Positions 1 to 8,854 of a stretch of DNA of 64,000 bases are shown here, one piece after another. The stretch is from Streptomyces flavochromogenes (GTDB taxonomy: Bacteria > Actinomycetota > Actinomycetes > Streptomycetales > Streptomycetaceae), in the NCBI RefSeq assembly GCF_000717595.1, contig NZ_JNZO01000045.1, positions 1-64,000 on the forward strand. Reading direction: 5' to 3'. The notes under the pieces were generated by a model. It saw only the letters and a program-made list of their open reading frames with translations, did no database searches and was not told where the DNA came from. The position numbers and the translations under genes are program-made. Within the stretch, counting starts at the first letter, position 1, and each line of letters begins with the position of its first letter.

Positions 1-42
1 TCCCACCCCCCGCCGCGTCACGCCTCGAACAGGAGCCGCCCC

Positions 43-783
43 GTGTCCACACCCCCTGCGGCCCCCGTCTCTCCGCGTCCCGTGCGCGTGCTCCTGGTGG
101 AGGACGACGAGCTGATGCGCAGGGCCTTCTCCGTGGCCCTGGAGCGTTACGGATACGAGGTGAAGGCCGCGGCCGACGGGCTCACCGGGCTCGAATGCTT
201 CCGGGACGACAGCTTCGACCTGCTGATTCTGGACGTGATGCTGCCCGGCCTCGACGGGATCGGGCTGTGCCGCCGGGTGCGGGAGACCAGCCTGGTGCCC
301 GTCCTGATGATGTCCGCGCGCGGCGACGGGCTCGATGTCGTCGCCGGTCTGGAGGCGGGCGCCGACGACTACGTGGTCAAGCCCGTGGACACGTACGTCC
401 TCGTGGCCCGCATCCGCTCCCTCCTGCGGCGCGCGACCTACGCCCCCGCCGCCCCGCCGGCCGAGCACCCGGCCGGCGAGGGGCCGCGGGCCCACGACGG
501 GGCGCTCGTCTTCGGCGACCTCACCATCGACACGGACGGCCTGGAGGTCTTCGTCGCGGGAAGCCCCGTCGCGCTCACCCCCACCGAACTCAAACTGCTC
601 CTCGAATTCGCCGCCCGTCCGGGCACCGTGCTCGAACGCCACACCCTCCTGCGCGACGTCTGGGAGTACGGCTGGGACGGCGACAGCCGGGTCGTGGACC
701 TGTGCGTGCAGCGGCTGCGCAGGAAGCTGGGCCGGGACCGCATCGAGACGGTCCGCGGCTTCGGCTACAAGTTCCGGCGCTGA
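43..783 (+). CDS. OmpR/PhoB-family response regulator
   Basis: DNA-binding response regulator of 246 aa. The receiver domain covers about residues 14-128, with acidic pocket E20-D21-D22, phosphoacceptor D64 in LLILDVMLPGLDG, S91, and K113 in DDYVVKPVD. A Pro/Ala-rich linker leads to a C-terminal winged helix (about 155-246: LTPTELKLLLEF, VDLCVQRLRRKLG, RGFGYKFRR). The GTG start has AGGAG 7 nt upstream. The partner kinase starts 5 bp after the stop, so the two form one operon, with an ABC exporter next. Overall it resembles the CseB/AfsQ1 type of streptomycete regulator, but the exact orthologue cannot be named. Inference: it controls the neighbouring exporter, because a 22-bp-spaced direct repeat lies before that gene. 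Confidence 0.93.
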   Translation: MSTPPAAPVSPRPVRVLLVEDDELMRRAFSVALERYGYEVKAAADGLTGLECFRDDSFDLLILDVMLPGLDGIGLCRRVRETSLVPVLMMSARGDGLDVVAGLEAGADDYVVKPVDTYVLVARIRSLLRRATYAPAAPPAEHPAGEGPRAHDGALVFGDLTIDTDGLEVFVAGSPVALTPTELKLLLEFAARPGTVLERHTLLRDVWEYGWDGDSRVVDLCVQRLRRKLGRDRIETVRGFGYKFRR

Positions 784-788
784 TCCCG

Positions 789-2099
789 GTGCGCCCCTTC
801 CACCCGCTCCGGCCGGTCCGCAGGTCCCCGACCCCGCGTGCCCGCAGGTCCCTGCGGCGGAAGATCGCCGCGCTCGCCGCGGCCACGGCCGCCCTCGTCG
901 CCGTGGCCGTGGGGGTGCTCGTCCACGTCTGGACCTCGTACGACATCCGCCAGCGAGCCGAACGCGACGCCTTCAACACCGTCTACTCCGCCATGGACAC
1001 CTACCGCCGCACCGGCACCCTCACCGAGGGCGCCGCGCTCGACCCCGCCGAACTGCCGTCGGCACTGCGCCACCCCGCCGACGACGCCCGGCACACCGCC
1101 TACGACGGGCGGGTCCAGGGCAATCAGGGGCCGAGCGTCTGGGCCGCCCAGCGGCTCGCCGGCCCGGGCAGCCCGGTCCTCGCCGTCCAGGTCAACATGA
1201 GCTCCGAGCTGCACGAGCTCCGCCGCCTCGACGTGAGCGTGGCCGTGGCCTCCCTCGCCGCCCTCGCCGCGGCCGTACCCCTCGCGTTCTACGGCGCCGG
1301 GCTGCTCGGCCGACGGCTGCGGCGGGTCTCCGAGACCGCGGTCCGGATCTCCGGCGGGGACCTCGACGCCCGCACCGGACCCGTCAAGGGCGGCGACGAG
1401 GTGGCCGACATCGCCACCACCGTCGACCTCATGGCCGACAGCCTCGGCCGACGGCTGCGCGCCGAGCGGCAGTTCACCGCGGACGTGGCCCACGAGCTGC
1501 GCACCCCCGTCGGAGGCCTGCTGGCAGCCGCCGATCTCCTGCCGCCGGGGGAGACGGAGGATCTGCTCCGGGGCCGCGTACGCGATCTGCGCGGCCTGGT
1601 GGAGGACCTGCTGGAGATCTCCCGGCTCGACGCGGGCGCCGAGCGGCCGGTCCACGCCCATGTGCCGCTCGCCGCGGTCGTCCGCGAGGCCGTGGCACGT
1701 ACCGGATGCGACACGGCCGTCACGGTGGAGGACACCACCGACGGAACGCCGGAAGGGGACCGGACCGCGGATCCCGCGGCGACCGTGGAGACGGACCCCC
1801 GCCGCCTCGAACGGATCGTCGGCAACCTCGTCGTCAACGCCCACCGGCACGGGGCCGCCCCGGTCGTCGTCACCGTCGAGGGCCGGACGGTCGTCGTACG
1901 GGACCACGGCCCCGGCTTTCCGCCGGATCTGCTGCTCCACGGCCCGCGCCGCTTCCACACGGGCGCCGCCGAACGCGGACAGGGGCACGGTCTCGGTCTG
2001 ACCATCGCCCTGGGACAGGCCCGGGTGCTGGGCGCCGAACTGCGGTTCGCCAACGCGGCGGACGGCGGCGCGGTCGCCACCCTGACGCTGCCCGCCTGA
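789..2099 (+). CDS. Sensor histidine kinase (HAMP-HisKA-HATPase)
   Basis: Membrane sensor kinase, about 436 aa from the GTG at 789. Its reading frame stays open far upstream inside the regulator gene, but that part is a shadow. It has an N-terminal membrane helix (about residues 25-47), an extracytoplasmic sensor of about 100 residues, a second helix (about 148-172) and a HAMP segment (RRLRRVSETAVRISGGDLDA). The dimerisation helix carries the phosphoacceptor His near 235 (DVAHELRTPVG). The ATPase domain has an N box (IVGNLVVNAHRHG) and glycine boxes (VRDHGPGFPP, GHGLGLTIALG). The H-box phenylalanine or proline variants look normal. It should phosphorylate the regulator encoded immediately upstream. 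The signal is unknown; the sensor domain matches nothing I recognise. Confidence 0.92.
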   Translation: MRPFHPLRPVRRSPTPRARRSLRRKIAALAAATAALVAVAVGVLVHVWTSYDIRQRAERDAFNTVYSAMDTYRRTGTLTEGAALDPAELPSALRHPADDARHTAYDGRVQGNQGPSVWAAQRLAGPGSPVLAVQVNMSSELHELRRLDVSVAVASLAALAAAVPLAFYGAGLLGRRLRRVSETAVRISGGDLDARTGPVKGGDEVADIATTVDLMADSLGRRLRAERQFTADVAHELRTPVGGLLAAADLLPPGETEDLLRGRVRDLRGLVEDLLEISRLDAGAERPVHAHVPLAAVVREAVARTGCDTAVTVEDTTDGTPEGDRTADPAATVETDPRRLERIVGNLVVNAHRHGAAPVVVTVEGRTVVVRDHGPGFPPDLLLHGPRRFHTGAAERGQGHGLGLTIALGQARVLGAELRFANAADGGAVATLTLPA

Positions 2100-2142
2100 C
2101 CCTGTCGCCGTCGCTCCCCGCAGGACTGCTGCACGGCGGCGC

Positions 2143-2179
2143 GGACCTCGATACACGGACGACGAGGTCCTGATACACG
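2143..2179 (+). promoter_or_regulatory. Direct repeat and hairpin before ABC exporter
   Basis: GATACACG occurs at 2150-2157 and again at 2172-2179, exactly 22 bp apart (two helical turns), the usual geometry of OmpR-family binding sites. The same stretch forms an inverted repeat, GGACCTCG at 2143-2150 with CGAGGTCC at 2163-2170. It lies between the kinase stop and the exporter ATPase start. Binding by the regulator at 43-783 is an inference. Confidence 0.4.
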
Positions 2180-2244
2180 CGGCGGACACCCTTCGAAGTG
2201 CGCCCGTCACCCGCCGGCGCGCATCGCACCGAAGAGGAGTCCCC

Positions 2245-3033
2245 GTGACCGCCGCACCCCTCGACGCGCTCGCGTCGCCGTACCCGACGACCGTCGGCGT
2301 CGCGGCCTCCACCACCGACCTGTCGAAGGTCTACGGCAGCGGCGACACCCGCGTCGTCGCCCTGGACCGGGTCAGCATCGCCTTCCGGGAGGGGGAGTTC
2401 ACCGCGATCATGGGCCCCTCCGGCTGCGGCAAATCCACCCTGATGCACTGCGCCGCCGGCCTCGACACGGTCAGCTCCGGATCCGTCCGCATCGGCACCA
2501 CCGAGCTCGGCACCCTCGACGACCGGCAGCTCACCCGGCTGCGCCGGGACCGGGTCGGCTTCGTCTTCCAGGCCTTCAATCTCCTGCCGACGCTGAGCGC
2601 CCTGGAGAACATCACCCTGCCGCTGAGCATTGCCGGGCGCCGCCCGGACAAGCAGTGGCTCGACCGTGTGGTCTCCATGGTCGGTCTCTCCCAGCGGCTC
2701 GCCCACCGGCCGGCCGAGCTGTCCGGCGGACAGCAGCAGCGCGTCGCGGTGGCCCGCGCGCTGGTCTCCCGTCCCGCGATCGTCTTCGGCGACGAGCCCA
2801 CCGGCAACCTCGACTCCCGTGCCGGGGCCGAGGTCCTCGGCTTCCTCCGCGATTCCGTGCGCGAGCTCGGCCAGAGCGTCGTCATGGTCACCCACGACCC
2901 GGTCGCCGCCGGCTATGCCGACCGCGTGGTCTTCCTCTCCGACGGCGCCCTGGTCGACGAGATGACGCGGCCCACCCCGGACCGGGTCCTGGACCGGATG
3001 AAGTCGCTGGACACCCGCGGCCGTACGAGCTGA
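2245..3033 (+). CDS. ABC exporter ATP-binding protein (MacB/LolD type)
   Basis: Cytoplasmic ATPase of 262 aa that powers the FtsX-type permease encoded next. Walker A GPSGCGKS at 57-64, Q-loop Q109, signature LSGGQQQ at 159-165, Walker B AIVFGDE at 179-185 and H-loop H217 are all intact, so it should hydrolyse ATP. The FNLLPTLSALENITLP stretch is typical of the MacB/LolD/FtsE class, whose members extract or export lipoproteins, peptides or antibiotics by a mechanotransmission mechanism. The GTG start has AGAGGAG about 6 nt upstream. It lies 121 bp before the permease. Linkage to the preceding two-component system suggests inducible export or cell-envelope stress sensing; the substrate is unknown. 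A paralogue of the pair lies at 55-58.6 kb. Confidence 0.95.
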   Translation: MTAAPLDALASPYPTTVGVAASTTDLSKVYGSGDTRVVALDRVSIAFREGEFTAIMGPSGCGKSTLMHCAAGLDTVSSGSVRIGTTELGTLDDRQLTRLRRDRVGFVFQAFNLLPTLSALENITLPLSIAGRRPDKQWLDRVVSMVGLSQRLAHRPAELSGGQQQRVAVARALVSRPAIVFGDEPTGNLDSRAGAEVLGFLRDSVRELGQSVVMVTHDPVAAGYADRVVFLSDGALVDEMTRPTPDRVLDRMKSLDTRGRTS

Positions 3034-3154
3034 CGCAGCGTCACCCCGGCGCGGGGCCGGAAGCCACTCCGGCTCGCCCGCCTCGGCCCGACGCCCTCCC
3101 GGCCCGGCCCCTTCCTCCCTCCCGCACCCTCTCCTCCTCCCCCGAAAGCTCCCC

Positions 3155-5719
3155 ATGCTGAGAACAGCCCTGCGCAACGTCCTGGCGGCCAAGGCCCGTC
3201 TGGCCATGACCGTGCTCGCGGTCTGCCTGGGTGTCGCGTTCGTCGTCGGCACCCTCGTCTTCGCCGAGTCCTCCGCCGCCGCCCACCGTGCGGCCGCGTC
3301 GAAGAACTTCGCGGACATCGCGGTCACCGTGACCCCGAGACACGTACCGCCGGGGCCCGAGGCCGACCGGAACGCCAGGACGCTCGACGACACGCTCGTA
3401 CGGAAGCTGGCCGCGCTGCCCGGTGTCTCCGCCGTACGGCCGTCGGCCGAGGGCTCGGCCACCCTGAACGCCGCGGACGGCTCGCCGCTGCGCGCCCGCA
3501 AGGCCTGGGCGAACCTCGCCGACGCCTACGTACCGGGGGAGGACGGCAAGGACACCCGCCATCCGCTGGTCGAGGGCCGCGCCCCCGCCGCCGGCGGTGA
3601 ACTCGCCGTGGACAGCGGCACTGCCGCCGCCGGCGGGCTCCGCGTCGGCGACACGGTCACGCTGGCCACCGACGGGCCGGTCATGAGGAAGCGGCTCGTC
3701 GGCATCGTCACGACCGAGGACAGCCGGGTGACCGCCGGCGGCACACTCGTCCTGTTCGACAGGGCGACCGCCCAGCGGCTGTTCGCGACGCCCGGCCACT
3801 ACACGTCGATCGATCTGCTCGCCGCGCCCGGAACCGACCGGGTCGCGCTCTCCGAGCGGGTCACCGCCATGCTTCCGGCCGACCGGGCCGAGGCCACCAG
3901 CGGCGCCGCCCAGGCCGTCCGGCAGGCCGCCACCATCGACATGCAGACCCGGGGCCACCGCAAGATGCCGATGATCTTCGCCGGGGTCGCGCTCTTCATC
4001 GGCTCGTTCCTCATCGTCAACACCTTCACCATGGTGGTCTCCCGGCGGACCCGTGAGATCGCGCTGCTGCGGGCGATCGGCGCCTCGCGACGGCAGGTCG
4101 TCCGTTCCGTTCTCTGGGAGGCCGCCCTGCTGGGCCTCGCCGCCTCGGCGGCCGGCTTCGTGCTCGGCCTCGGGATCGCGACCGTCCTGCCCGACCTCCT
4201 CGGCACCGCCGAGGACCCGCTGCCCAGCGGTCCGCTGGTGATCGGCCCGCTCCCGGTGGTGGCGGCGCTCGGTGTGGGCGTGGGCGTCACGGTGCTCGCC
4301 GCCTGGCTGCCGTCCCGGAAGGCGGCGAAGGTCGCGCCCGTCGAGGCGCTGCGCTCGTCCGCGCAGTCGCCGTCCGCCGCAGCGTTCCGGATCCGCGGCA
4401 TCGCGGGAGCGGGCCTCCTCGCGCTCGGCGGGGGGCTGCTCGTCTCCCTCACGGGGGCGAAGGACGCGTCGGTGGAGAACCTGCAGCACGCGATGCTCGG
4501 CTGCGCGCTTCTGGTCGCCGCCATGATCGTGCTCGCGCCGCTGCTCGCGCCCCCCGTGATCCGGCTGAGCGGGCGGCTGACCCGCCGCCTCGGGGTCACC
4601 GGTCGGCTCGCCCGCGAGAATGCCCTGCGCGATCCGCGACGCACCGCGGCCACCGCCTCCGCGTTGATGATCAGTACCGCGCTGGTCGCCGGACTCGCCG
4701 TCATCGGCGACTCCACCGGGCAGGCCCTCGACCGGCAGGCGGCGACCGGCCTCGGCGCCGACTACGTGATCGGCACGCGGGGGAACATGGCAGCCCTCGA
4801 CCCGGCCGCCGCGCGCCGGGTGGCCGGTACCCCCGGGGTGACGACGGCGTCCGCCGTCTCGGACTCCGTGGTCTTCACCGGGGGCCGTGTACGGCAGATC
4901 GCCGGTGTGGACCCCGGCACCGTGGACGACGTCATGCGGCTCGACTTCCTCAGCGGCTCCCTGAAGGACCTCGGCCCCGGCAGGATCGCCGTGTCGAACA
5001 GCGTCGCCCGGGAACAGGCCGTGAGCGCCGGCAGCCGGATCAAGGCCGCACTCGGACGTGCCCAGGAGCTCGCGCCGTACACGGTCGTCGGCGTCTACCA
5101 GGACAACCCCACCGCGGGGGACGTGCTCGGAGCGCGCGCCGAAGTGCAGCGGAACAGCCTCCTGCCGGACACCGTCCAGCGGATCCTCGTCCGTACCGAC
5201 GGCGGCACGGTCTCCGAGGCCGTCGAGGACCGGTTGCGTACGGCCACGGGCAACAGCCCACTGGTCCAGGTCAAGGACCGGCGGGCCGTCGTCGACGAGG
5301 CGGCCGGCGCGATGGGTGAACTCCTGACCCTGATGTACGGGCTCCTCGCCATCGGCGCCGTGATCTCCCTGCTCGGCATCGTCAACACCCTGGCCATGTC
5401 GGTCTCGGAACGCACCCGTGAGATCGGTGTCCTGCGTGCGATCGGCATGGACCGCGCCGGTGTCCGGCGGATGATCCGCCTGGAATCGGTGACGGTCGCA
5501 GCCTTCGGCACACTCCTCGGCCTGGCGGGTGGGCTCTTCGGAGCCTGGGCGGTCGGGGCCCTGGCCAACGGTGCCCTGGAGGGCTACGCCCTGGCCCTGC
5601 CGTGGGGAACGCTGCTTCTCCTGTGCCTCGGCTCCCTGGCGATCGGCACGGCCGCGGCGGCCGTCCCGGCCCGCCGGGCGGCCGCCCTGAGCCCGCTGGA
5701 GGCCGTCGGGGAGGCGTGA
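3155..5719 (+). CDS. ABC exporter permease, FtsX-like, duplicated
   Basis: Membrane permease of 854 aa. An N-terminal helix (about 13-35, AMTVLAVCLGVAFVVGTLVF) is followed by a large extracytoplasmic MacB-like domain. A first FtsX block is at about 270-400 (IFAGVALFIGSFLIVNTFTMV, RTREIALLRAIGASRRQV). A central pair of helices leads to a second extracytoplasmic domain and a second FtsX block at about 720-850 (IGAVISLLGIVNTLAMSVS, RTREIGVLRAIGMDRAGV). Two copies of the RTREI-LLRAIG coupling helix show the internal duplication usual in actinobacterial members of 800-860 aa. It works with the ATPase encoded just upstream. Start: ATG at 3155, after a purine-rich CCCCGAAAGCTCCCC leader. A strong hairpin follows the gene. 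Confidence 0.94.
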   Translation: MLRTALRNVLAAKARLAMTVLAVCLGVAFVVGTLVFAESSAAAHRAAASKNFADIAVTVTPRHVPPGPEADRNARTLDDTLVRKLAALPGVSAVRPSAEGSATLNAADGSPLRARKAWANLADAYVPGEDGKDTRHPLVEGRAPAAGGELAVDSGTAAAGGLRVGDTVTLATDGPVMRKRLVGIVTTEDSRVTAGGTLVLFDRATAQRLFATPGHYTSIDLLAAPGTDRVALSERVTAMLPADRAEATSGAAQAVRQAATIDMQTRGHRKMPMIFAGVALFIGSFLIVNTFTMVVSRRTREIALLRAIGASRRQVVRSVLWEAALLGLAASAAGFVLGLGIATVLPDLLGTAEDPLPSGPLVIGPLPVVAALGVGVGVTVLAAWLPSRKAAKVAPVEALRSSAQSPSAAAFRIRGIAGAGLLALGGGLLVSLTGAKDASVENLQHAMLGCALLVAAMIVLAPLLAPPVIRLSGRLTRRLGVTGRLARENALRDPRRTAATASALMISTALVAGLAVIGDSTGQALDRQAATGLGADYVIGTRGNMAALDPAAARRVAGTPGVTTASAVSDSVVFTGGRVRQIAGVDPGTVDDVMRLDFLSGSLKDLGPGRIAVSNSVAREQAVSAGSRIKAALGRAQELAPYTVVGVYQDNPTAGDVLGARAEVQRNSLLPDTVQRILVRTDGGTVSEAVEDRLRTATGNSPLVQVKDRRAVVDEAAGAMGELLTLMYGLLAIGAVISLLGIVNTLAMSVSERTREIGVLRAIGMDRAGVRRMIRLESVTVAAFGTLLGLAGGLFGAWAVGALANGALEGYALALPWGTLLLLCLGSLAIGTAAAAVPARRAAALSPLEAVGEA

Positions 5720-5754
5720 TGGCGGCGGGGTGAGGTGGACGGCGGGGCGGATGG

Positions 5755-5783
5755 GGACGGCCGGGCGAAGGGCCCGGCCGTCC
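5755..5783 (+). terminator. Strong hairpin after ABC permease
   Basis: GGACGGCCGGGC (5755-5766) pairs perfectly with GCCCGGCCGTCC (5772-5783) across a 5-nt loop. It starts 36 bp after the permease stop and has no T-tract, as usual for high-GC terminators. Confidence 0.7.
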
Positions 5784-5877
5784 TCGAGGGGCCCGAGTGG
5801 GTGATCGAGGCGGGCATCCGGCGGAGGCGCCGAGCGGGATCCCGGCCCCCGCGCGTGGTCGGCGCAGAGTGGGCGGC

Positions 5878-6718
5878 GTGGATGTCGAGGAAGTCGCCGA
5901 GGAGTTGTACGGGCTGAGGCCGGCGGAGTTCGTGGCCGCGCGGGACACGTACGTCGCCCGGGCGCGCGCAGCGAAGGACGCGAGGGCCGCGAAGGCCGTC
6001 GCCGCCCTGCGGCGCCCGTCGCTCGCCGCGTGGGCGGCGAACCGGCTGGCCCGGCAGCGGAAGCGGGAGGCTCAGCAGTTCCTGGCCCTGGGGGAGACCT
6101 TGAGGGAGGCCCACCGGACACTCGACGCGGAGCAGCTGCGGGCCGCGAGCGGGCAGCGGCAGCAGCTGATCACCGCGCTGGCCCGTACCGCCGCCGGGCT
6201 CGCGGGGGAAGCGGGGCTGTCCGTGAGTGACACGGTGCTGCACGAGATCGAGCAGACCCTGCACGGCGTTCTGGCCGACCAGGACGTGGCCGAGCAGTGG
6301 TCGAGGGGCCGGCTCGTCAAGGCACCCGGAGCGGCGGTCGGATTCCCCGAGGTCGCCCAGGAGGCGGTGCCCGCCCGCCGGGCCCCGGCCGCCGAAGCGC
6401 CCGAAGCCGACGAGACCCCCGGAAGCGAGGAGGCGGCCGGCGCGGCCGGACGACCGGCGCCGAAGAAGAAGACGGCCCGCGGTGCGGACGCGCGGCGGCT
6501 GCGCGAGCGTGAACGCGCCCGCCTCCGCGAGCTCGAACGCGCCCGTACGGCGGCGGAGGAGGAGGCGGCGGAGCTGGTCAGCCGTCTGGAGCGCGAACTG
6601 CACGACGGCCGGCAGGCCAAGCAGGAGGCGAGGACGGCGTCCCCTGCGGGACGCCCGCCGCGCCGCCGCGCAGGCCGCCCGCGACCTCCAGGACCTGGAG
6701 AGCCGGAGCCGCGACTGA
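5878..6718 (+). CDS. Coiled-coil hypothetical protein, probable frameshift
   Basis: Conserved-looking streptomycete protein of unknown function, about 280 aa. It begins VDVEEVAEELYGLRPAEF at a GTG and continues as charged helical segments (KDARAAKAVAALRRPSLAAW). A low-complexity Ala/Pro/Glu middle is followed by a coiled coil (RRLRERERARLRELERARTAAEEEAAELVSRLERELHDGR). After about 6620 the frame turns into an Arg/Pro/Gly-rich tail that runs to 6945. The frame shifted by one gives a much more natural end, AAAQAARDLQDLESRSRD, and stops at 6718. I therefore infer a 1-2 nt indel near 6625-6660, either true or a sequencing error in a G/C-rich stretch. Coordinates use the repaired end. The start could also be upstream at 5797. 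Confidence 0.55.
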
Positions 6719-6733
6719 CCCGGACCGGGCGGC

Positions 6734-6840
6734 GACAGCGGTGCGCCCGGGGGGTGGCCGGGCCGGGAGGTGACAGTGGCGCGCCCGGGGGGTGGCCGGG
6801 CCGGGGGGGTGGCCGGGCCGGGGGGGGGGGTGACCGGGCC
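6734..6840 (+). repeat. G-rich imperfect tandem repeats
   Basis: A unit of about 38 bp starting GACAG and containing GGGGGGTGGCCGGGCCGGG begins at 6734 and again at 6772; the GGTGGCCGGGCCGGG core then recurs twice more. It ends in a run of 11 G (6820-6830). Four or more closely spaced G-tracts on this strand could form a quadruplex. The block lies between the coiled-coil gene and the FUSC gene. Confidence 0.7.
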
Positions 6841-6961
6841 GAGCCGCGACGCGTGCCGGAGCCGGGGTGGTCCGTTGGCCGTCGGGCGGCCGACGCGGAC
6901 CGGCCTCCACTGGGCCAATGGCCCACCCGATCGGCCATGAGTTGAGCCAGAGGCCCCACGG

Positions 6962-8635
6962 ATGGTTTCCTTGGCGTATCCAGGTACTTTCGGCGCCGCG
7001 CAGCGCCGGGGCGGCGACGAGGCCGGTCCGGACCGCGGCGCCTTCGTCATGTCCGCGAGCTCCCACCACCCCGGGACGCCGCGAGACAGGGCGGAAGGCA
7101 AGACGAGGGGGCGGTTCACAGCCGTGAAGAGGATGTTCGTGGCACCGGATCCGGGGCACGTCAGGATGAAGAACTCGCTGCGCGCCGTCATGGGCATCGC
7201 GCTCGCCGTCGCACTCGCGGAACTCGCCGGCCTCTCGCTGACCGCGTCGATCACCGGCGGTCTCGCCGCGCTGCTCGCGCTCTTCACCGTCATGGACTCC
7301 ACCGTCCGCGCGCAGGCCGTCACCACTCTGCTCCTCCCGGCCGCGGGCCTCCCCGTCCTCGCTCTCGCCACGGCGCTGCACGACATCACGCTGCTGCGGG
7401 ACGTCGCCTTCCTCGCCGTGGTGTTCTGCGGGGTCTACGCCCGGCGCTGGGGTCCGCGAGGGCATGCGCTGGGGATCTTCGCGTTCATGAACTTCTTCAC
7501 CACCCAGTTCCTGCACGCGGTCCCCGGGCAGCTCCCCGAGCTGTACGCGGCCGTCGGCATCGCCCTGGCCGCCGCCGGCGCGGTGCGCTTCCTCCTGTGG
7601 CCGCTGGAACGCCGTACGCCGCCGCCCGCCGCTCCGGCCCCGCTGCCCGGCTCCGGGCTCTCCCGCGTGACCACCCGGCAGGCGATCCAGGCCGCGGCCG
7701 CGTGCGCCGTGGCGCTCGCGATCGGCCAGGTGCTCTCCGAGGACCGCTGGTACTGGGCCGTCGGCACGACGTGGTGGATCTTCGTCAACACCGTGTCGCG
7801 GGGCGAGACGCTGGTACGCGGCTTCCGTCGGGTCCTGGGCACGGTGATCGGGATCGCCGTCGGCATGGTCGTCGCCATCCCGCTCGACGGGGCCGTGCTC
7901 CCCACGGCCGCGCTGGTGGCTCTCTGCGTCTTCGGGATCTTCTACACGGCGCCCGTCTCGTACAGCTGGATGATGCTGGCCGTGACCGTGATGGCGGGTC
8001 TGCTCTACGGCCTCCTCGGCGTGCTCGACCCGGCGCTGCTGGTGCTCCGTCTCGAGGAGACCGCGGTGGGCGCGGTGTGCGCGGCGCTCGCCGTGCTGCT
8101 CATCCTCCCGGTCACCACGCACGCGATCAACGACGCCTGGATCCAGCGGGCGCTCCAGGGCGTGCGGTCGGCGACCTCGGCCTCCCTGCGGCGTCTGTCC
8201 GGCGACGAGGGCGCCGATCCGACCCCTCACGCGGCCGAGCTGGAGCTGCTGCTCGGACGCGTACGGCTCTCCCTCGCCCCGCTGGTCCACCCGCTGAGCC
8301 CGTTCCGCGGCCGGAAGGCCCGCGCACGGCGGGTCCTGGCGCTGCTCGACGAGTGCGCCGACGAGGTGCGGGGGCTCGCCGCCGTGGCGGCCGACCCGGC
8401 CGCGAGCCATGACGCCCGCCTCGCCGCGGCCTGCTGGCGCGTCGAGGCCGCGGTGGAGCGGCTGACCTCGCCCCAGGGGGCCGGCGAGGCCGGCGAGCGA
8501 GTGGCGGCGGACGGTGCGGCCGCCCCGGCCGCCGGTCAGGCGGCGCTCGGTCACGTCAGCGGTCTGGAGAAGCTCCTGGCCGCGCTCGACGAGCCGCTGC
8601 GGACGCCGCCGGGCTCGTTGCTCGTTCGCTCCTGA
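6962..8635 (+). CDS. FUSC-family membrane protein
   Basis: Integral membrane protein of up to 557 aa, of the fusaric acid resistance-like (FUSC/aromatic acid exporter) family. After a hydrophilic leader the first membrane block covers about residues 73-200 in six helices (VMGIALAVALAELAGLSLTA, ASITGGLAALLALFTVMDS). A second block with the family motif region DRWYWAVGTTWWIFVNTVSRGET, shown here in pieces WYWAVGTTWWIF and RGFRRVLGTVIGIAVG, covers about 240-385. A cytoplasmic helical tail follows (about 390-557). It is probably an exporter, substrate unknown. The start is uncertain: ATG 6962 has AGAGG 8 nt upstream; ATG 7049 and GTG 7124 are alternatives nearer to the conserved part. Confidence 0.85.
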   Translation: MVSLAYPGTFGAAQRRGGDEAGPDRGAFVMSASSHHPGTPRDRAEGKTRGRFTAVKRMFVAPDPGHVRMKNSLRAVMGIALAVALAELAGLSLTASITGGLAALLALFTVMDSTVRAQAVTTLLLPAAGLPVLALATALHDITLLRDVAFLAVVFCGVYARRWGPRGHALGIFAFMNFFTTQFLHAVPGQLPELYAAVGIALAAAGAVRFLLWPLERRTPPPAAPAPLPGSGLSRVTTRQAIQAAAACAVALAIGQVLSEDRWYWAVGTTWWIFVNTVSRGETLVRGFRRVLGTVIGIAVGMVVAIPLDGAVLPTAALVALCVFGIFYTAPVSYSWMMLAVTVMAGLLYGLLGVLDPALLVLRLEETAVGAVCAALAVLLILPVTTHAINDAWIQRALQGVRSATSASLRRLSGDEGADPTPHAAELELLLGRVRLSLAPLVHPLSPFRGRKARARRVLALLDECADEVRGLAAVAADPAASHDARLAAACWRVEAAVERLTSPQGAGEAGERVAADGAAAPAAGQAALGHVSGLEKLLAALDEPLRTPPGSLLVRS

Positions 8636-8642
8636 ACATTCC

Positions 8643-8739
8643 GGCACGTCCCCGGCACGTCCTCGGCACGTCCTCGGCACGTCCCCGGCACGTCCCCGGC
8701 ACGTCCTCGGCACGTCTCCGGTCTCCCCGGCACGTCTCC
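8643..8739. repeat. 11-bp tandem repeat array (GGCACGTCCYC)
   Basis: Seven head-to-tail copies of GGCACGTCCCC/GGCACGTCCTC/GGCACGTCTCC occupy 8643-8719, and an eighth follows at 8729-8739 after a 9-nt spacer. The array starts 7 bp after the FUSC stop codon and ends about 115 bp before the lactonase gene. The 11-bp period is close to one helical turn, so every copy faces the same side of the helix. Confidence 0.9.
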
Positions 8740-8854
8740 GGCCACCCGCCCCGCCGGGTCGACCCACCCACCCTCTTTGGTCTAGACCGCCTGCTACCGT
8801 CGGCCGGACGCAGGCCGGTCGACCGCGACCGGCCGCGGGGACAGGGGAGGCGTC

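Noticed and set aside
195..2173. Long open frames through the response-regulator gene
   Set aside because: They are GC-bias shadows; only the part after 789 in one frame has kinase motifs.
3041..6121. 1026-codon open frame on the minus strand opposite the ABC permease
   Set aside because: Composition is Gly/Arg/Asp/His-rich with no domains; it mirrors the third-position bias of the real gene.
8643..8739. CRISPR array
   Set aside because: The 11-bp units are tandem without unique spacers, and no cas genes are near.
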